Of a stretch of DNA of 64,000 bases, positions 1 through 9,870 are shown piece after piece. Positions within the stretch are counted from its first letter, which is position 1. Each line of letters starts with the position of its first letter. The DNA comes from Oreohelix idahoensis (Eukaryota; Mollusca; Gastropoda; Stylommatophora; Oreohelicidae). Location: NCBI GenBank assembly GCA_024509875.1, contig JAMPIV010012173.1, forward strand, positions 55,001 to 119,000. Reading direction: 5' to 3'. The notes beneath the pieces are model-generated. The model was not told the DNA's origin and made no database searches. It saw nothing but the letters and a program-made list of their open reading frames with translations. The position numbers and the translations under genes were made by a program.

Positions 1-330
1 TGCATTTTGCCAAGTGTTCCTTACGTAGTGTTCTTGTCTCTTATGCTTGTGGCAAGAGCCTCTCTTCGACCAATCAGAGGCCACCCCGTTGGTGGTTTCT
101 CTAATTGGTGCGATCTTTCCAGCATAATTGACTTATGCCTAGTGCTTTCATATCTGACTGTGCACATCTTTTAACCTCAGCTACGGTAGCTTGGCTGTTC
201 TTTTGCCATCTCCCACTTGTCCGTAGATAGTATATTTGGGGACGCGACCATCTTCTATAGCCTATATGGCGAACATGTTCAAGACAGCGTAATCTGCGCT
301 GTCTAAGCAACGTCATTTGGACAAGATGCT
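1..330 (-). pseudogene. LINE reverse transcriptase, C-terminal end (relic)
   Basis: Read on the minus strand, 316 to 101 is open for 71 residues and contains LLRQRRLRCLEHVRHIGYRR followed by a charged stretch ending DMKALGI. This is the post-RT tail typical of RTE/CR1-type non-LTR retrotransposons, where an arginine-rich RWxGHV block precedes a GKRxxGRP-like segment. The reading breaks at a stop about 101 and continues in degenerate form toward position 1. No RT catalytic core is present, so this is a 5'-truncated, inactivated copy. The exact 5' end is not clear; weak similarity may extend to about 500. Family-level identification is from motif memory; the clade is uncertain. Confidence 0.65.
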
Positions 331-546
331 TATACGCAATAACTGCTACTTGGCCTGTTGTGGCGACAGCACAAGGTGAAGCTGGAGTATCCTCTCTAGG
401 GCACTAGCTTGGGCACACATTTGAATGTTGAATCAACATTATATTATGGGCTAGGATATCAGCTTTCTGCTTGTCTGATTCTGCTCGTCCAAGGCATTTT
501 TTTTTAAAAATCGGTGGCATTATAACTCATTTTACTTTCCCTTTAA

Positions 547-722
547 ATGATTGTAATTTGTGCATACATCTGTAATGGAAGGAGAATGATTGTAATTTGT
601 GCATACATCTGTAACCTCTACACCTCACGGTAGAAGGGGAACGACTAAGTAAGTAAGTAAGTAAGCATACATCTGTAATGGAAGGGGAATGATTGTAATT
701 TGTGCATACATCTGAAATTAAA
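547..722. repeat. Short minisatellite, three copies of a ~29-bp unit
   Basis: The phrase GATTGTAATTTGTGCATACA followed by TCTG occurs at about 549, 588 and 690, with a partial unit (GCATACATCTGTAATGGAAG) near 665. A TAAG run (about 646-664) and a short non-repeat segment lie between copies. No gene is visible between 331 and 1049 apart from this repeat and the CT-rich tract that follows. Confidence 0.75.
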
Positions 723-735
723 GGGGTACTCGGAT

Positions 736-880
736 TAAGGGTTAGACATAACACTTTCCAGTGTTTCTCCCTCTCTCTCTCTACTCTCTCTCTTTCTCTC
801 TTTCTCCCTCTCTCTTACACACACTCTCTCTCTTTTGTTTTGTTTTGTTTGATTATTTTTCCGTATTTATTTTTATTTCT
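736..880. repeat. CT/T-rich low-complexity tract
   Basis: CTCTCT runs (about 772-830) grade into TTTTG and T-rich sequence. The long open frames read through it are compositional and have no protein signature. Confidence 0.8.
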
Positions 881-1049
881 TATACTTTTATGCCGTTCGA
901 AGTTGTCTGCACTACATGTCTTTTCGCGTACAGTGGTTTTTGTTTTTTGACATTATTTGCCATAATGGTTAATGGTCTAGGAGAGGACTTTAGAGGCAGA
1001 AGAAACAAATTGTCATCATTATCAGAAGATGCAGCATTTCTGAGAACAC

Positions 1050-1108
1050 GGGGGGGGGGGGGGGGGGTGGGGGGGGGGGGGTGGGGGGGGGGGGGGGGGG
1101 GGGGGGGT

Positions 1109-1191
<83 letters not shown>

Positions 1192-1210
1192 CGGGGGCGG
1201 GGGGGGGGGG
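1050..1210. repeat. 161-bp poly-G tract
   Basis: Positions 1050-1210 are all G except T at 1068, 1082 and 1108 and C at 1192 and 1198. The longest pure run is 1109-1191 (83 G). On the RNA or displaced-strand level such a tract could fold as stacked G-quadruplexes. It may also be partly a sequencing or assembly artefact. The polyglycine and polyproline frames through it are not genes. Confidence 0.95.
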
Positions 1211-1558
1211 ACCCTCTCCAAACTACATAAACATCTAAAAATCTTCCTAGTACAGTACACACAAACAGTACATATCAGGGGAACAAAGTGTGAGGAGGTG
1301 ACTCGATTCTGGAGTCTTCAAGATAATAGAAATAGACGAAGACTGAAATACACACAGTGCAGAGAACTAGTGACAGATATAAAAGTAATAAAGAAGAATT
1401 GAAAGATGTTGCACAAGACAGCAAGGCTACGAATGTTTTTGTTGAAGACATGATATCCATGAGGAACTGAAGGTATCGATGATCATGATGTCGAAATAGA
1501 AGTCCAGTGGTCTAATAATTTTAGCGAATACTTTTTGTCTTTCTTCTTCTTTCGCCTT
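1211..1558. other. No recognisable feature
   Basis: Unique-looking sequence after the poly-G tract. A short open frame continues out of the poly-G but has no recognisable domain. I see no splice or repeat structure. Confidence 0.6.
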
Positions 1559-1758
1559 TCAAGCTCCCAAGCAGCATATGCCTTCAACAAACTTATACCA
1601 AGTCTTCTTGTCCCGTGCCATCAGCTGAAAGTGGTTCTATGTCCTCATCATCTCATTCATGTCTGTACCCAGTTCTCTTCTCCACGGGTTCTTTGGTCTT
1701 TCTCTGCCTCTCTTACACTGGGGCTTCCAAAACATTGACTTCCAGGTGATGCTGTCAG

Positions 1759-2202
1759 CAGGCTGTCTCAGTGTGTGTCCTATCCACCTCCCAGCGTTAA
1801 CCTGTCATTTCTTCAGCGAACCAGAGCTGACCAAGACCCTACTCCAACTCCAAGTGGTGGTCCTGGAAACAGGCTGTCTCAGTGTGTGTCCTATCCACCT
1901 CCCAGCGTTAACCTGTCATTTCTTCAGCGAACCAGAGCTAACCAAGACCCTACTCCACCTCCAAGTGGTGGTCCTGGAAACAGGCTGTCTCAGTGTATGT
2001 CCTATCCACCTCCCAGCGTTAACCTGTCATTTCTTCAGCGAACCAGAGCTGACCAAGACCCTACTCCAACTCCAAGTGGTGGTCCTGGAAACAGGCTGTC
2101 TCAGTGTGTGTCGTATCCACCTCCCAGCGTTAACCTGTCATTTCTTCAGCAAACCAGAGCTGACCAAGACCCTACTCCACCTCCAAGTGGTGGTCCTGGA
2201 AA
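1759..2202. repeat. 111-bp minisatellite, four copies, spanning a LINE/SINE junction
   Basis: Units start at 1759, 1870, 1981 and 2092, each 111 bp; the truncated next unit at 2203 runs on into the SINE body. Each unit joins roughly 50 bp of LINE sequence (complement of the RWIGHTLRQ region) to roughly 60 bp of the SINE 5' part. The array therefore arose by tandem duplication after the SINE had inserted. The proline/serine-rich frames across it are repeat translations, not genes. Confidence 0.92.
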
Positions 2203-2388
2203 CAGGCTGCATCACTGCAGTCTGGCAGAGAGAGTAGGGATCGAAGAGGGAAGGCAAACCCGGTCCCAAAAAATGCCGTGCGGAAGTCGGATGTGTCGGG
2301 CCGAAAGACGCAAATATCGCAGCCACGCTGTAAACGGACACAACGCAACCAACGTCCTTTTCAGGACGAACGAGGAAGAAGGAAGAAG
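2148..2388 (+). mobile_element. SINE (GAA-tailed family), 5'-truncated copy
   Basis: This is the same sequence family as 22158-22417 (plus) and 40098-40410 (minus). It ends in a GAAGAAGGAAGAAGA tail. ATTTCTT occurs just before the SINE head (about 2139) and again right after the tail (2388-2394), consistent with a short target duplication in the host LINE. It lacks about 75 bp of the 5' end present in the 40098-40410 copy. Confidence 0.8.
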
Positions 2389-2600
2389 ATTTCTTGTTCG
2401 ACTTGCACGTCTGCTTCTTGACAACAATTCCCACATTAGTGATCTTGTCATACCACTTCAACCTTCTATTCTACACAAGGATCCATTTATGAAAGTCTGT
2501 AGCTTTTAAGTTTGTTGTTTTTGTTGTTCTCCAGGTCTCTGAGCCAATTTTACAAGTATGTTGGACTGACTGGGTGCATTCTTTATACCTTTTATTTGAC

Positions 2601-3059
2601 GAATTAAACGCATAAAATTGCTGTGTTTTTTTTTTTTTTAAATGGCATTTAAACTTTAAGATCAGAAACATATGATATTTCATTTCCGCTGCACGAGTTT
2701 GTGTTGCGTGTGTAAAAAGGGGGGGGGGGGGAGGCTAGCTGCTACGGTAGCTTCATGCTCCGTAGGGAGCGCAAAGGAAAAGTGATAAGGGTGATGATAC
2801 ACGAAGCAGAGATTTATGGTTTGCCAGCTCCCTTAACACAAATGAGGAACATGTTGAAGAGAAAGGCAGCAATATAAGAAAAAAAACAAAAAAATGTTAA
2901 AAGTAGGAAGTATTTTGTGGGTAGGTGAAAGTCTGTCGCAGTGAACATCGAGGCAAAATGCATCATTTCAGTCATTAATTAATTAATTAATTCATCTCCT
3001 TGTAGCTCACTAATAAGCCTAGACCTTCAACAAACTCGTCAAGTATTTATTTATGTACC
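2601..3059. other. No gene; short homopolymers only
   Basis: Contains T and G runs (about 2625-2639 and 2718-2731) and an ATTA repeat near 2975-2992. I see nothing else I can name. Confidence 0.6.
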
Positions 3060-3235
3060 GTGCCATCAGCTGAAGGTCTTTCTCGGCATGCCACTTCAGG
3101 ATTATTCTACGTAAGCACGCATACATGAAAGACTGTACCTTCTTGGTTGTTTCTATGCTGTCCTCCATGTTTCACAGCCATACAATAGGGATGGTTCGAC
3201 ATTTTATTGACGACTCTGAATACTTGGGCGTCAAT
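3060..3235 (-). pseudogene. LINE post-RT fragment, copy 1 of a local duplication
   Basis: Minus-strand frames show VQSFMYACLRRI and, in another frame, a degenerate YGCETW-like block. This is the segment just downstream of the RT domain in non-LTR elements. It is frameshifted at least twice. A diverged copy with the same order lies at 3515-3667. Both are followed by a CAGGTGTTTC-type TIR sequence, so LINE fragment and DNA-transposon edge were duplicated together. Confidence 0.55.
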
Positions 3236-3445
3236 ACAGGGTGTTTCAAAATCATGTATGTCAATGTGACGGTTTTGCCTCCCCTGCTTTGCAGTAGTTG
3301 TCCGACAGTTGCCGAAACTCAAGAGTATCTAAAGTGGGTCGTCAAAGGTGTCTACCTTCGCACAAGATTACTCTAGGCAGAGATGTAGATAGAAGGGTAA
3401 TGACGCTTCTATCCCAAAGGGTCACCTTTCCCATATATGGTGTGA
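3236..3445. repeat. Dispersed repeat, related to 49068-49205 and 50262-50310
   Basis: It begins with the TIR-like string CAGGGTGTTTCAAAATCATG. From about 3275 it matches the 49068-49205 region (CCTCCCCTGCTTTG, CTTCGCACAAGATTACTC, AATGACGCTTCTATC). Its end (GGTCACCTTTCCCATATATGG) matches 50264-50284. No coding capacity was recognised. 3446-3514 is the link to the next LINE copy. Confidence 0.7.
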
Positions 3446-3514
3446 AAACATCCGATCTTCTCTCGTTTCACTGACTCTTCTCTGGTTCGTTTCATCAGTG
3501 TCACACAGTGATGT

Positions 3515-3667
3515 TGGCATGCTTCTTCAGGATTACTCTACGTAAGCACGCATTCATGAAAGACTGTACCTCTTGGAAGTTGTTTTTGCTGCCCTCCATG
3601 TTTCAGATCCATACAATAGGGATGGTTCGACATTGTAGTTGACGATTCTATATACTTCGGCGTCAGT
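3515..3667 (-). pseudogene. LINE post-RT fragment, copy 2 of a local duplication
   Basis: Minus-strand LLYGSETWRAAKTTS and FMNACLRRV match the post-RT YG(S/C)ETW and FIN.CLRR blocks. Stops and a frameshift separate them. A TA at 3667-3668 here was the target of the TIR element that follows. Confidence 0.6.
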
Positions 3668-3668
3668 A

Positions 3669-4233
3669 CAGGTGTTTCAAAATTATGTATGCACACTTTA
3701 CTTTAAACATTTATATTTCATTAACAACTTAAATAATTTTAATTTTCTTGATCACGTTTTAAAGCTAAGATATGAACAATTTTTTTTTCACAAAGAAGTA
3801 ATTTTGTTTTATTTTTCATACACGCGAAAAATGACAGAGAATTCTCAATTAAGATTTGAAGAAAGAAAGACAATTCTAAAAGAATTGTAGACCAGTTGGT
3901 GAGAGATGTCGCTCACGTATTCACGCGGATTTTTTAATTAAAAAAAAAAATTAAAGTTTTGCTATTTTTCTTTGAAGTACGACCATTTTAACCATCTACC
4001 ACACACATGGAGCTGTTGGTTATATCAAGACGCGTTTCATTCATTGTAATATTTTCTTGTTTGTATGTATGCTGATGGTGGACATTTTGAGCATTTAAAC
4101 TAAATTTATGTTATTGTGAGAAAAAAGTGTCTATCTCTCAGCTTTAAAATGATATAAAGCAAATAAAAATTGTGTATGTTGTTCATGATATTTAAGTTTT
4201 TGAAGTGTGTTTACATAATTTTGAAACACTCTG
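3669..4233 (+). mobile_element. Non-autonomous TIR DNA transposon with TA target duplication
   Basis: The left end CAGGTGTTTCAAAATTATGT (3669) and the reverse complement of the right end CAGAGTGTTTCAAAATTATG (4233) match over about 30 bp, allowing one small gap. TA flanks both ends (3667-3668, 4234-4235), as in the Tc1/mariner/IS630 superfamily. A short plus-strand frame at 3830-3889 reads MTENSQLRFEERKTILKEL, resembling the N-terminal helix-turn-helix start of such transposases, then stops. At 565 bp it is an internally deleted relic. The family assignment is inference from TIR, TA and the short peptide. Confidence 0.65.
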
Positions 4234-4395
4234 TATATAGTGCCTCACCCTGACAGGGAGGTCCATAAACCTACCACGACAGAGGCACTCTCGTACGTGT
4301 GGTACGTCATGATTACAGAGAAGGTGGTCTGGGACCTCATTCACAAAGCTCGGATAGCAGGAATCTGATTTCTCAAGACGTGCTGCTGTGGATCA

Positions 4396-4645
4396 TGACA
4401 CTGCAGGCAAGCTTCTATCATGTCACTGCAGGCAAGCTTCTATCATGTCACTGCAGGCACGCTTCTATCATGTCACTGCAGGCAAGCTTCTATCATGTCC
4501 CTGCAGGCAAGCTTCTATCATGTCACTGCAGGCAAGCTTCTATCATGTCACTACAGGCAAGCTTCTATCATGTCACTGCAATCAAGCTTCTATCATGTCA
4601 CTGAAGGCAAGCTTCTATCATGTCACTGCAGGCAAGCTTCCTACA
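4396..4645. repeat. 25-bp minisatellite, ~10 copies
   Basis: The unit TGTCACTGCAGGCAAGCTTC plus TATCA repeats with little change from 4396 to about 4641. All three forward frames are open through it, giving repetitive peptides that are not genes. Confidence 0.95.
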
Positions 4646-4688
4646 AAGGGACCAGCTGTAGTCGTGGCACCATGCTCTGTTAGGTGTG

Positions 4689-5757
4689 TGTTAAGTTCAA
4701 AAGGGAAGTGATCCGTACTATGCTGATTAAACAGTGTGAATTTAGGGTTGTGGCACTTGTGGGCTTGTTTGATTGTGATTTGTTTAAACGTTTATATGTT
4801 AGAAAACAGAGAGTACAGAAAGCGTCGTGAGCGCTAGTCATTTAGTTATTCTGTACCGATTTCGTGCTGATAACGCGAATGTCGTGGTAAGATTGCTACA
4901 GTGTTTCTTATACTTAATTTTTTTTTGGATAATGAATTACTGTATTGTATAGTAACTTACATTATATAATGTCGTATTAGGTATTGTGTATGTTCATATG
5001 TATGCACTGTTGTAACTCTATATTTTGTTTACCATGTGTTTTTTTGACTGTCCGAATTCTGTTTAAACTAGTATGCGTTTATTATGAGTCTACTTAAGAA
5101 TAGGAATTCTTTTTTTTTTGTTAGATGTCATTCATTTTGTTAAAGATGATTTCATTTTTGGTATATTAATTATAGATTTAATCTAGAAAAAAATTAAAAT
5201 ACTATTTTTATTTAACTTAGCTTTAAGAAACTTTTTTGTATTGTAAGTTCTTAGGGAAATGTATTTTTCTTTGACATTGTTATATTTTTTCTGCGCCACA
5301 GCGCTTAATAAGGTGTAATAATATATGTTGATATTTCCACATTTGAAATAGAAATACTTTTTTTTGAGATTGTGATATTTTTTATATATCGAAACCTTTT
5401 TGTGTAATTTGTTTATTGTACACTTGGTTTATTATTTGTCGATGTATTATTTTTGACCTTAACATAAAACAATTGTTGTAAGCATATATTAGAGCTTAGC
5501 TGACCCCTCATTTTTCGTTGATGCAGTTTTTCAAAAAAATGATAAAATCATTTTTTTCTCCGGAGGGGGTGGTAGTCTGTTAAGTTCAAAAGAAGAGTGA
5601 TCCGTACTATGCTGATTGAACAGTGTGAATTTAGGGTTGTGGCACTTGTGGGCTTGTTTGATTGTGAGTTGTTTAAACATTTATATGTTAGAAAACAGAG
5701 AGTATAGAAAGCATCGTGAGCGCTAGTCATTTAGTTATTCTGCACTTGTTTCGTGCT
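4689..5757 (+). repeat. Direct repeat of ~180 bp, 889 bp apart
   Basis: 4689-4872 and 5578-5757 are close copies, both starting TGTTAAGTTCAAAAG and ending TTCGTGCTG. Because both start exactly at a TGTTAAG that looks like an LTR 5' end, the second may be a nested LTR start or an internal duplication of the U3 part. Between them the DNA is T-rich and non-coding. Confidence 0.85.
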
Positions 5758-6408
5758 GTAGTGAATAGCTCACGGCTAGTCCGTGAACAGCCGAGTCCGG
5801 TGACTGTTTTAGAGGGAGATGTGTGATCCCGTGGCAGTCTGAGAGGAGTCTAAGTTTGGGCGTTGACTGGATAGTCAGCCCTGTGTCTTGTGTGTTCCCG
5901 ATGTACAGCGCAAATAACGCTGTGAAACCCAACGTCCTAATATCTGGCCTTTGGCTAGGATCATATGTCTAGACACATGGACCAGTACAGTGACATTCAT
6001 GTGTCATTAGGTCCCTTGTGTGAGAACACAGAGGATCACTACAGTGGCACAGTTTGTCATTGGGTCTTCTTGTGTTGGGACATGTGGTCTTGACCAGAGC
6101 CGGGTTTGGGGTGGGTGCCAATGCGACCTCATGCGAGGAAAAAATATGCGACCTCATGCGAGGAAAAAAAAATTAAAATTAAAAAAAAAAACTTGTGTGT
6201 GTTCCCAGGGTAGTGTTCGGGAAAGATGTTGATTATTTTTCGAGGTGTACCTGTGGATTTCGGTACAGCCATCATTGCCTATTATTTGCCTATTTATTTG
6301 TGATTATCTGCAGATAAGAGAACTTTATTTAAGGAGATGTTCCTAAGGCTTGGAGTGTAGGCGAGATTATTGCAAACTGCCGGGTGTGCAGTCTTGTGAG
6401 AAATCGCT

Positions 6409-6650
6409 AAGATGTAATGTATTTGGAGATCTTATAACTATCAGTACTGCGATTGCCAGCAGTCTTCTTGATGGATTAACTAGCGCTAAAATATAATGTA
6501 TTTGGAGACCTTATAACTATCAGTACTGCGATTGCCAGCAGTCTTCTTGATGGATTAACTAGCGCTAAGATGTAATGTATTTTTGAGGCCAAATAACTAT
6601 TAGTACTGCGATTGTCAGCAGTCGTTCTGGTGGATTTACTGATGTAACAT
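6409..6650. repeat. 79-bp tandem repeat, three copies
   Basis: Units start at 6409, 6488 and 6567; the third is diverged. The core reads ATCAGTACTGCGATTGCCAG. A separate 25-bp duplication (ATGCGACCTCATGCGAGG twice) lies at about 6120-6170. Confidence 0.88.
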
Positions 6651-6849
6651 TAGAACTGGGATGTAAACAGGGTTTACATCATACTGGAGAGCTATGCCAT
6701 TCTGCGCAATTGATTATTATCGGATTTTTGTATGCTGTTGTACCTGTGTAGTGTATCGTACCTGACTGATGTTACTGTGTGAATAAATTATGTGCTGTCA
6801 ATTGGAAATGAACACCAGTCTGATTCGTTGGTCTATGCTTGACAGTACA

Positions 6850-7636
6850 GTGTGAGTGACTGTACCCTCCATACCACTCACCACAGATTTTATACACAGT
6901 GACAGTACAGTGCTAACCCATTTATCATCTGCCCTATGTGTGGCGTATGGACTAAGAGGTTTCAGCAGGTTTCAGTTGGTGGTTTCCAGTTATTTTTGTA
7001 TCGTATTCCTACAACATTCGCGTCATAACCTATTTATCAGCTGCTCTGTGTGGGCGCATGTACTACAACAGTCTAATCACTTTAGCCTCCAATACTTCTC
7101 CAGCCAATAAATCTACAGGCAATATATTCTCCAAGATTATCTTTATCAGATGGTACTGCTAAAAGAAGAGTATCATTATCAGTGTGCAAATAAAATTGAT
7201 GACGAGTAGAGCTCAGCTACGGCTGTATTAGCTATGGGACTACCTTCACCCTTTACTGGGGAGAGAACTGAGAAATAACATCACGAACGTTAAGTTCAGT
7301 TAGAATATTTGTGAGTTTCTGTTTTGTCTGGTACAGGATTTCTTTATTTCCTTCTAACTGATTCTGATGAACGTTGTGAGAGGAAAGACAATCCGAAATA
7401 AGAGTGCGTTAAGTTTACATCCTCACCCCCAAAGCCTGGAGGACGGCATAATCCTGACCTGGGTCGTCTCTTGTCTAGACAGATAAAACCCCTTCGGATA
7501 CGGGCGGTACCCAAAAGTCTACGGGGTGAGGTGATACCAGGCACAAACCACCGGAAGTGGGAGGGACATAAACACGTCTGGTGCGATTTGTAAATAATGC
7601 GGAACCGACATTTCGTAAGAAGGGTCATAAAGAACT
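6850..7636. other. No gene recognised
   Basis: Unique sequence to the right of the LTR. A 94-codon minus-strand frame (7628-7344) and an 84-codon plus-strand frame (6856-7110) have no motif I can name and are probably chance. Confidence 0.5.
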
Positions 7637-7830
7637 TTACAAATTAAAAAAAAAGCTTCCGACAGGCAGCACACGGTCTTCATAACTTATTTTAATTTTT
7701 GCACAACATTTTTCTTTCTTTCTTTCTTTCTTTTCTTTTCTTTCTTTGTTTGTTTGTTTCTTTCTGTCGTTCCTTTTACCTTTCTTTCTTTCTATATGTC
7801 TGCCTTGTCTGTCTTTCTTTTTGTCTACAA
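7637..7830. repeat. TTTC/TTTG microsatellite tract
   Basis: TTTCTTTC and TTTGTTTG runs between 7710 and 7825. On the minus strand this reads as lysine-rich low complexity. Confidence 0.85.
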
Positions 7831-7904
7831 GATCATCGGTGATACTCGGTCTGTAAAACAAACACGCATCTTGCTTATGTTTTATGTTCCAAATCCCACC
7901 ACCA

Positions 7905-8560
7905 TCATTGGTCGTCTGCATATCGAAGATCGGCTGCAATGGATCTCCAACGTCTTCTGTCTCTTGTCTTGATGGTGCACTCTAATAGACTCTTTCCTGT
8001 CTCTTGTCTTGATGGTGCACTCTGATAGACTCTTTCCTGTCTCTTGTCTTGATGGTGCACTCTGGTAGACTCTTTCCTGTCTCTTGTCTTGATGGTGAAC
8101 TCTGATAGACTCTTTCCTGTCTCTTGTCTTGATGGTGCACTCTGATAGACTCTTTCTTGTCCATCTCTTGATGATGCACTCTGATAGCTTCTTTCGTGTT
8201 TATCTCTTGATGGTGCACTCTGATAGCCTCTTTCCTGTCTATCTCTTGATGTTATCTTCCCACTTATAGCGCTGCCTTCCCCTTGCACGTTAGCCTTCAG
8301 CTCTGTCTTCTATTACATGTCTTCTATTATAGTCTTTAGTAAAGTGTTATGTCTTTTTACATGGCCAAAATATTTTAGCTGTCTAATTTTTACCTGTTTC
8401 ATTAATTCTCTTTTCATTCCTAGGTTTTCCAGTATCTCTTTATTTGTTTTCTTCTCTTTCTATGAGACCTGCTCCACTCTTCTATGTATCCACATCTCAA
8501 AGGCCTCAAAATGTCTTTCTAATTGCTTGTTCATTAACATAAAAAAGCATAACATGCTAT
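7905..8560 (-). pseudogene. RTE-like LINE C-terminus with expanded internal minisatellite
   Basis: Minus strand from 8560: EAFEMWIHRRV, then ENLGMKRELMKQVKIRQLKY, then FGHVKRHNTLLKTIIEDM, the standard post-RT order of RTE-type LINEs. The end of the ORF (near 7905-7970) reads ECTIKTRDRRRWRSIAADL, the usual terminal block. Between the two lies a 40-bp tandem array that repeats the 'YQSAPSRQ'/'ECTIKTRD' coding segment. In-frame stops after EQVS and IIEDM show it is dead. Confidence 0.8.
7961..8250. repeat. 40-bp minisatellite, ~7 copies, derived from LINE coding sequence
   Basis: Units of GATGGTGCACTCTGATAGAC plus 20 bp start at 7971, 8011, 8051, 8091 and 8131, with diverged units near 8171, 8210 and 8247. 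The unit is part of the antisense of the LINE terminal ECTIKTRD block, so it expanded after the LINE inserted. Confidence 0.92.
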
Positions 8561-8569
8561 CTTCTAAAT

Positions 8570-8749
8570 CAGGAGTACTCAACTGTTTTGTTTGCTCATG
8601 ATCCCCTTTTGAGTCTCATTTACCCCTCGCCCCCCCCCCTCCCATTGTCGCTGTAAGTTGGAAAAAAGGCACTTTACCATCTTACTGTGGCCCCCTAGAA
8701 AAATGGTACCATGCCTGGGGGCCAAATGACTCCACGTTGAGAACCACTG
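8570..8749. mobile_element. hAT-type MITE with 8-bp target duplication
   Basis: The element starts CAGGAGTACTCAAC (8570) and ends GTTGAGAACCACTG (8749), the imperfect CAGnGGTTCTCAAC-style terminal inverted repeat seen in many non-autonomous hAT elements. The flanks are TTCTAAAT (8562-8569) and TCCTAAAT (8750-8757), a 7/8 match to an 8-bp duplication, the hAT hallmark. It is 180 bp with no coding. A relative is at 17839-18012. The hAT assignment is inference from TIR and TSD length. Confidence 0.78.
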
Positions 8750-8757
8750 TCCTAAAT

Positions 8758-9628
8758 CAGCGATACTCAAGCAACGAGCTGCTTTATAAACACTCTCTAA
8801 AGATGCACTTGTTAAAATTATGTTTGTTTTTAGGTTTTAGAGTATTTGGAATTTAGAATACGTGTGGCCTGTATGTAGCCTGTATCAATGCCCGACGAAC
8901 TGCTTCCCCTAATTATATCGACAGAGCTGTTGAATATTCAAACTAAATGATGTTTTACCAAGTGTTATCTTCCCTTCAAAGAAAATATCGCACTCTTATT
9001 TTGTGCACGTCACGAATAAGTGCATTTAGAACGCTAGCTTGTGAGTTTTCTCTGAGAACGCGGGAAAAAATACCATTAAATCCCGGATTACCGTGAGTTT
9101 AAAAGCCTTAGGGCGGGGACTAGTCGGAAATTTCCTTAGCTTTAACGTTCTTTATTTTTTTCTCCTTCCGCCATCTACAGATTAAAAATTGTAATCTATT
9201 TGGTTTTGGTTTTAAGAACTTCATTGAACACGGGTAACTCCACCAGTGCTCCGATCTCCTCCCTTAGATCACACAAGGACGATCTTTGCACAGAGCACTT
9301 TTTACTGTCTACAGGCCTGGAATTTCGCTAATGCTTTATTTACTTCAAAGTAAAATGCAGCATCACGACAACCAACTAAACACAATTTTTGGCATACACT
9401 ATATGCCTGAGTTCGACCTTAAGGCTAAGAGGAGGGGTCAACAGAGCCTCAGTCGAGGGCCGAGGGTCAGTCAAAGGTTATGGCTCAGCTGTGTAATTAT
9501 AACAATTTCCTCCAGAACCTAAACGAACTACTGCCACATCTAAGCATGTGTTGATTGATTTGTCCTGTATCAGTTTCGTTAATTAGGAATTCATCAATGA
9601 AAATTTATCCCAAGAAACATTATCTCCT
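8758..9628. other. No gene; one short dispersed motif
   Basis: About 9238-9290 (AGTGCTCCGATCTCCTC, then TAGATCACACA and a GATCT...GCACAG run) matches part of the SINE body at 16080-16150. Otherwise nothing recognisable. The 78-codon frame at 9286-9522 has no known domain. Confidence 0.55.

Positions 9629-9870
<242 letters not shown>

Larger units (their letters stand above)
1559..2600 (-). pseudogene. LINE C-terminal relic split by a SINE insertion
   Basis: The minus strand gives two collinear pieces of one non-LTR retrotransposon ORF. The upstream piece (2600-2390) has GSETWRTTKTTN and WYDKITN, the post-RT YGxETW and 'xWxDxIxN' blocks. The downstream piece (about 1800-1559) has RWIGHTLRQPADSITW and KRGRERPKNPWRRELGTDMN, the RW(I/L)GH and KR.GRP..TWRR blocks. 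Between them lies a plus-strand SINE and its derived minisatellite. Stops and frameshifts make it non-functional. Similar LINE tails recur at 3060-3667, 15325-15510 and 17180-17395, suggesting one abundant family. Confidence 0.75.
4689..6849 (+). mobile_element. Probable solo LTR, 2.16 kb
   Basis: The sequence begins TGTTAAG at 4689 and ends AGTACA at 6849. It is flanked by GTGTG on both sides (4684-4688 and 6850-6854), a 5-bp target duplication in the LTR-retrotransposon pattern TG...CA. AATAAA occurs at about 6782, some 65 bp before the end, as expected for a polyadenylation signal. The flanking pentamer is low-complexity, so chance is possible. No internal pol sequence is present. Internal repeats (listed separately) lengthen it. 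Orientation is taken from the AATAAA. Confidence 0.5.

Noticed and set aside
761..1402. A 213-codon ORF with polyglycine
   Set aside because: The frame is open only because of CT-rich and poly-G low complexity; no domain on either side.
1659..2509. Repeat-protein ORFs of 192 and 244 codons
   Set aside because: They translate the 111-bp LINE/SINE minisatellite; 111 is divisible by 3, which keeps frames open by chance.
4396..4645. CRISPR-like array
   Set aside because: Repeats are directly tandem with no unique spacers, and the genome is eukaryotic. The same holds for 7961-8250 and 57742-57917.
4299..4711. Three overlapping repeat-protein ORFs
   Set aside because: A 25-bp unit open in all three frames; translation artefact.
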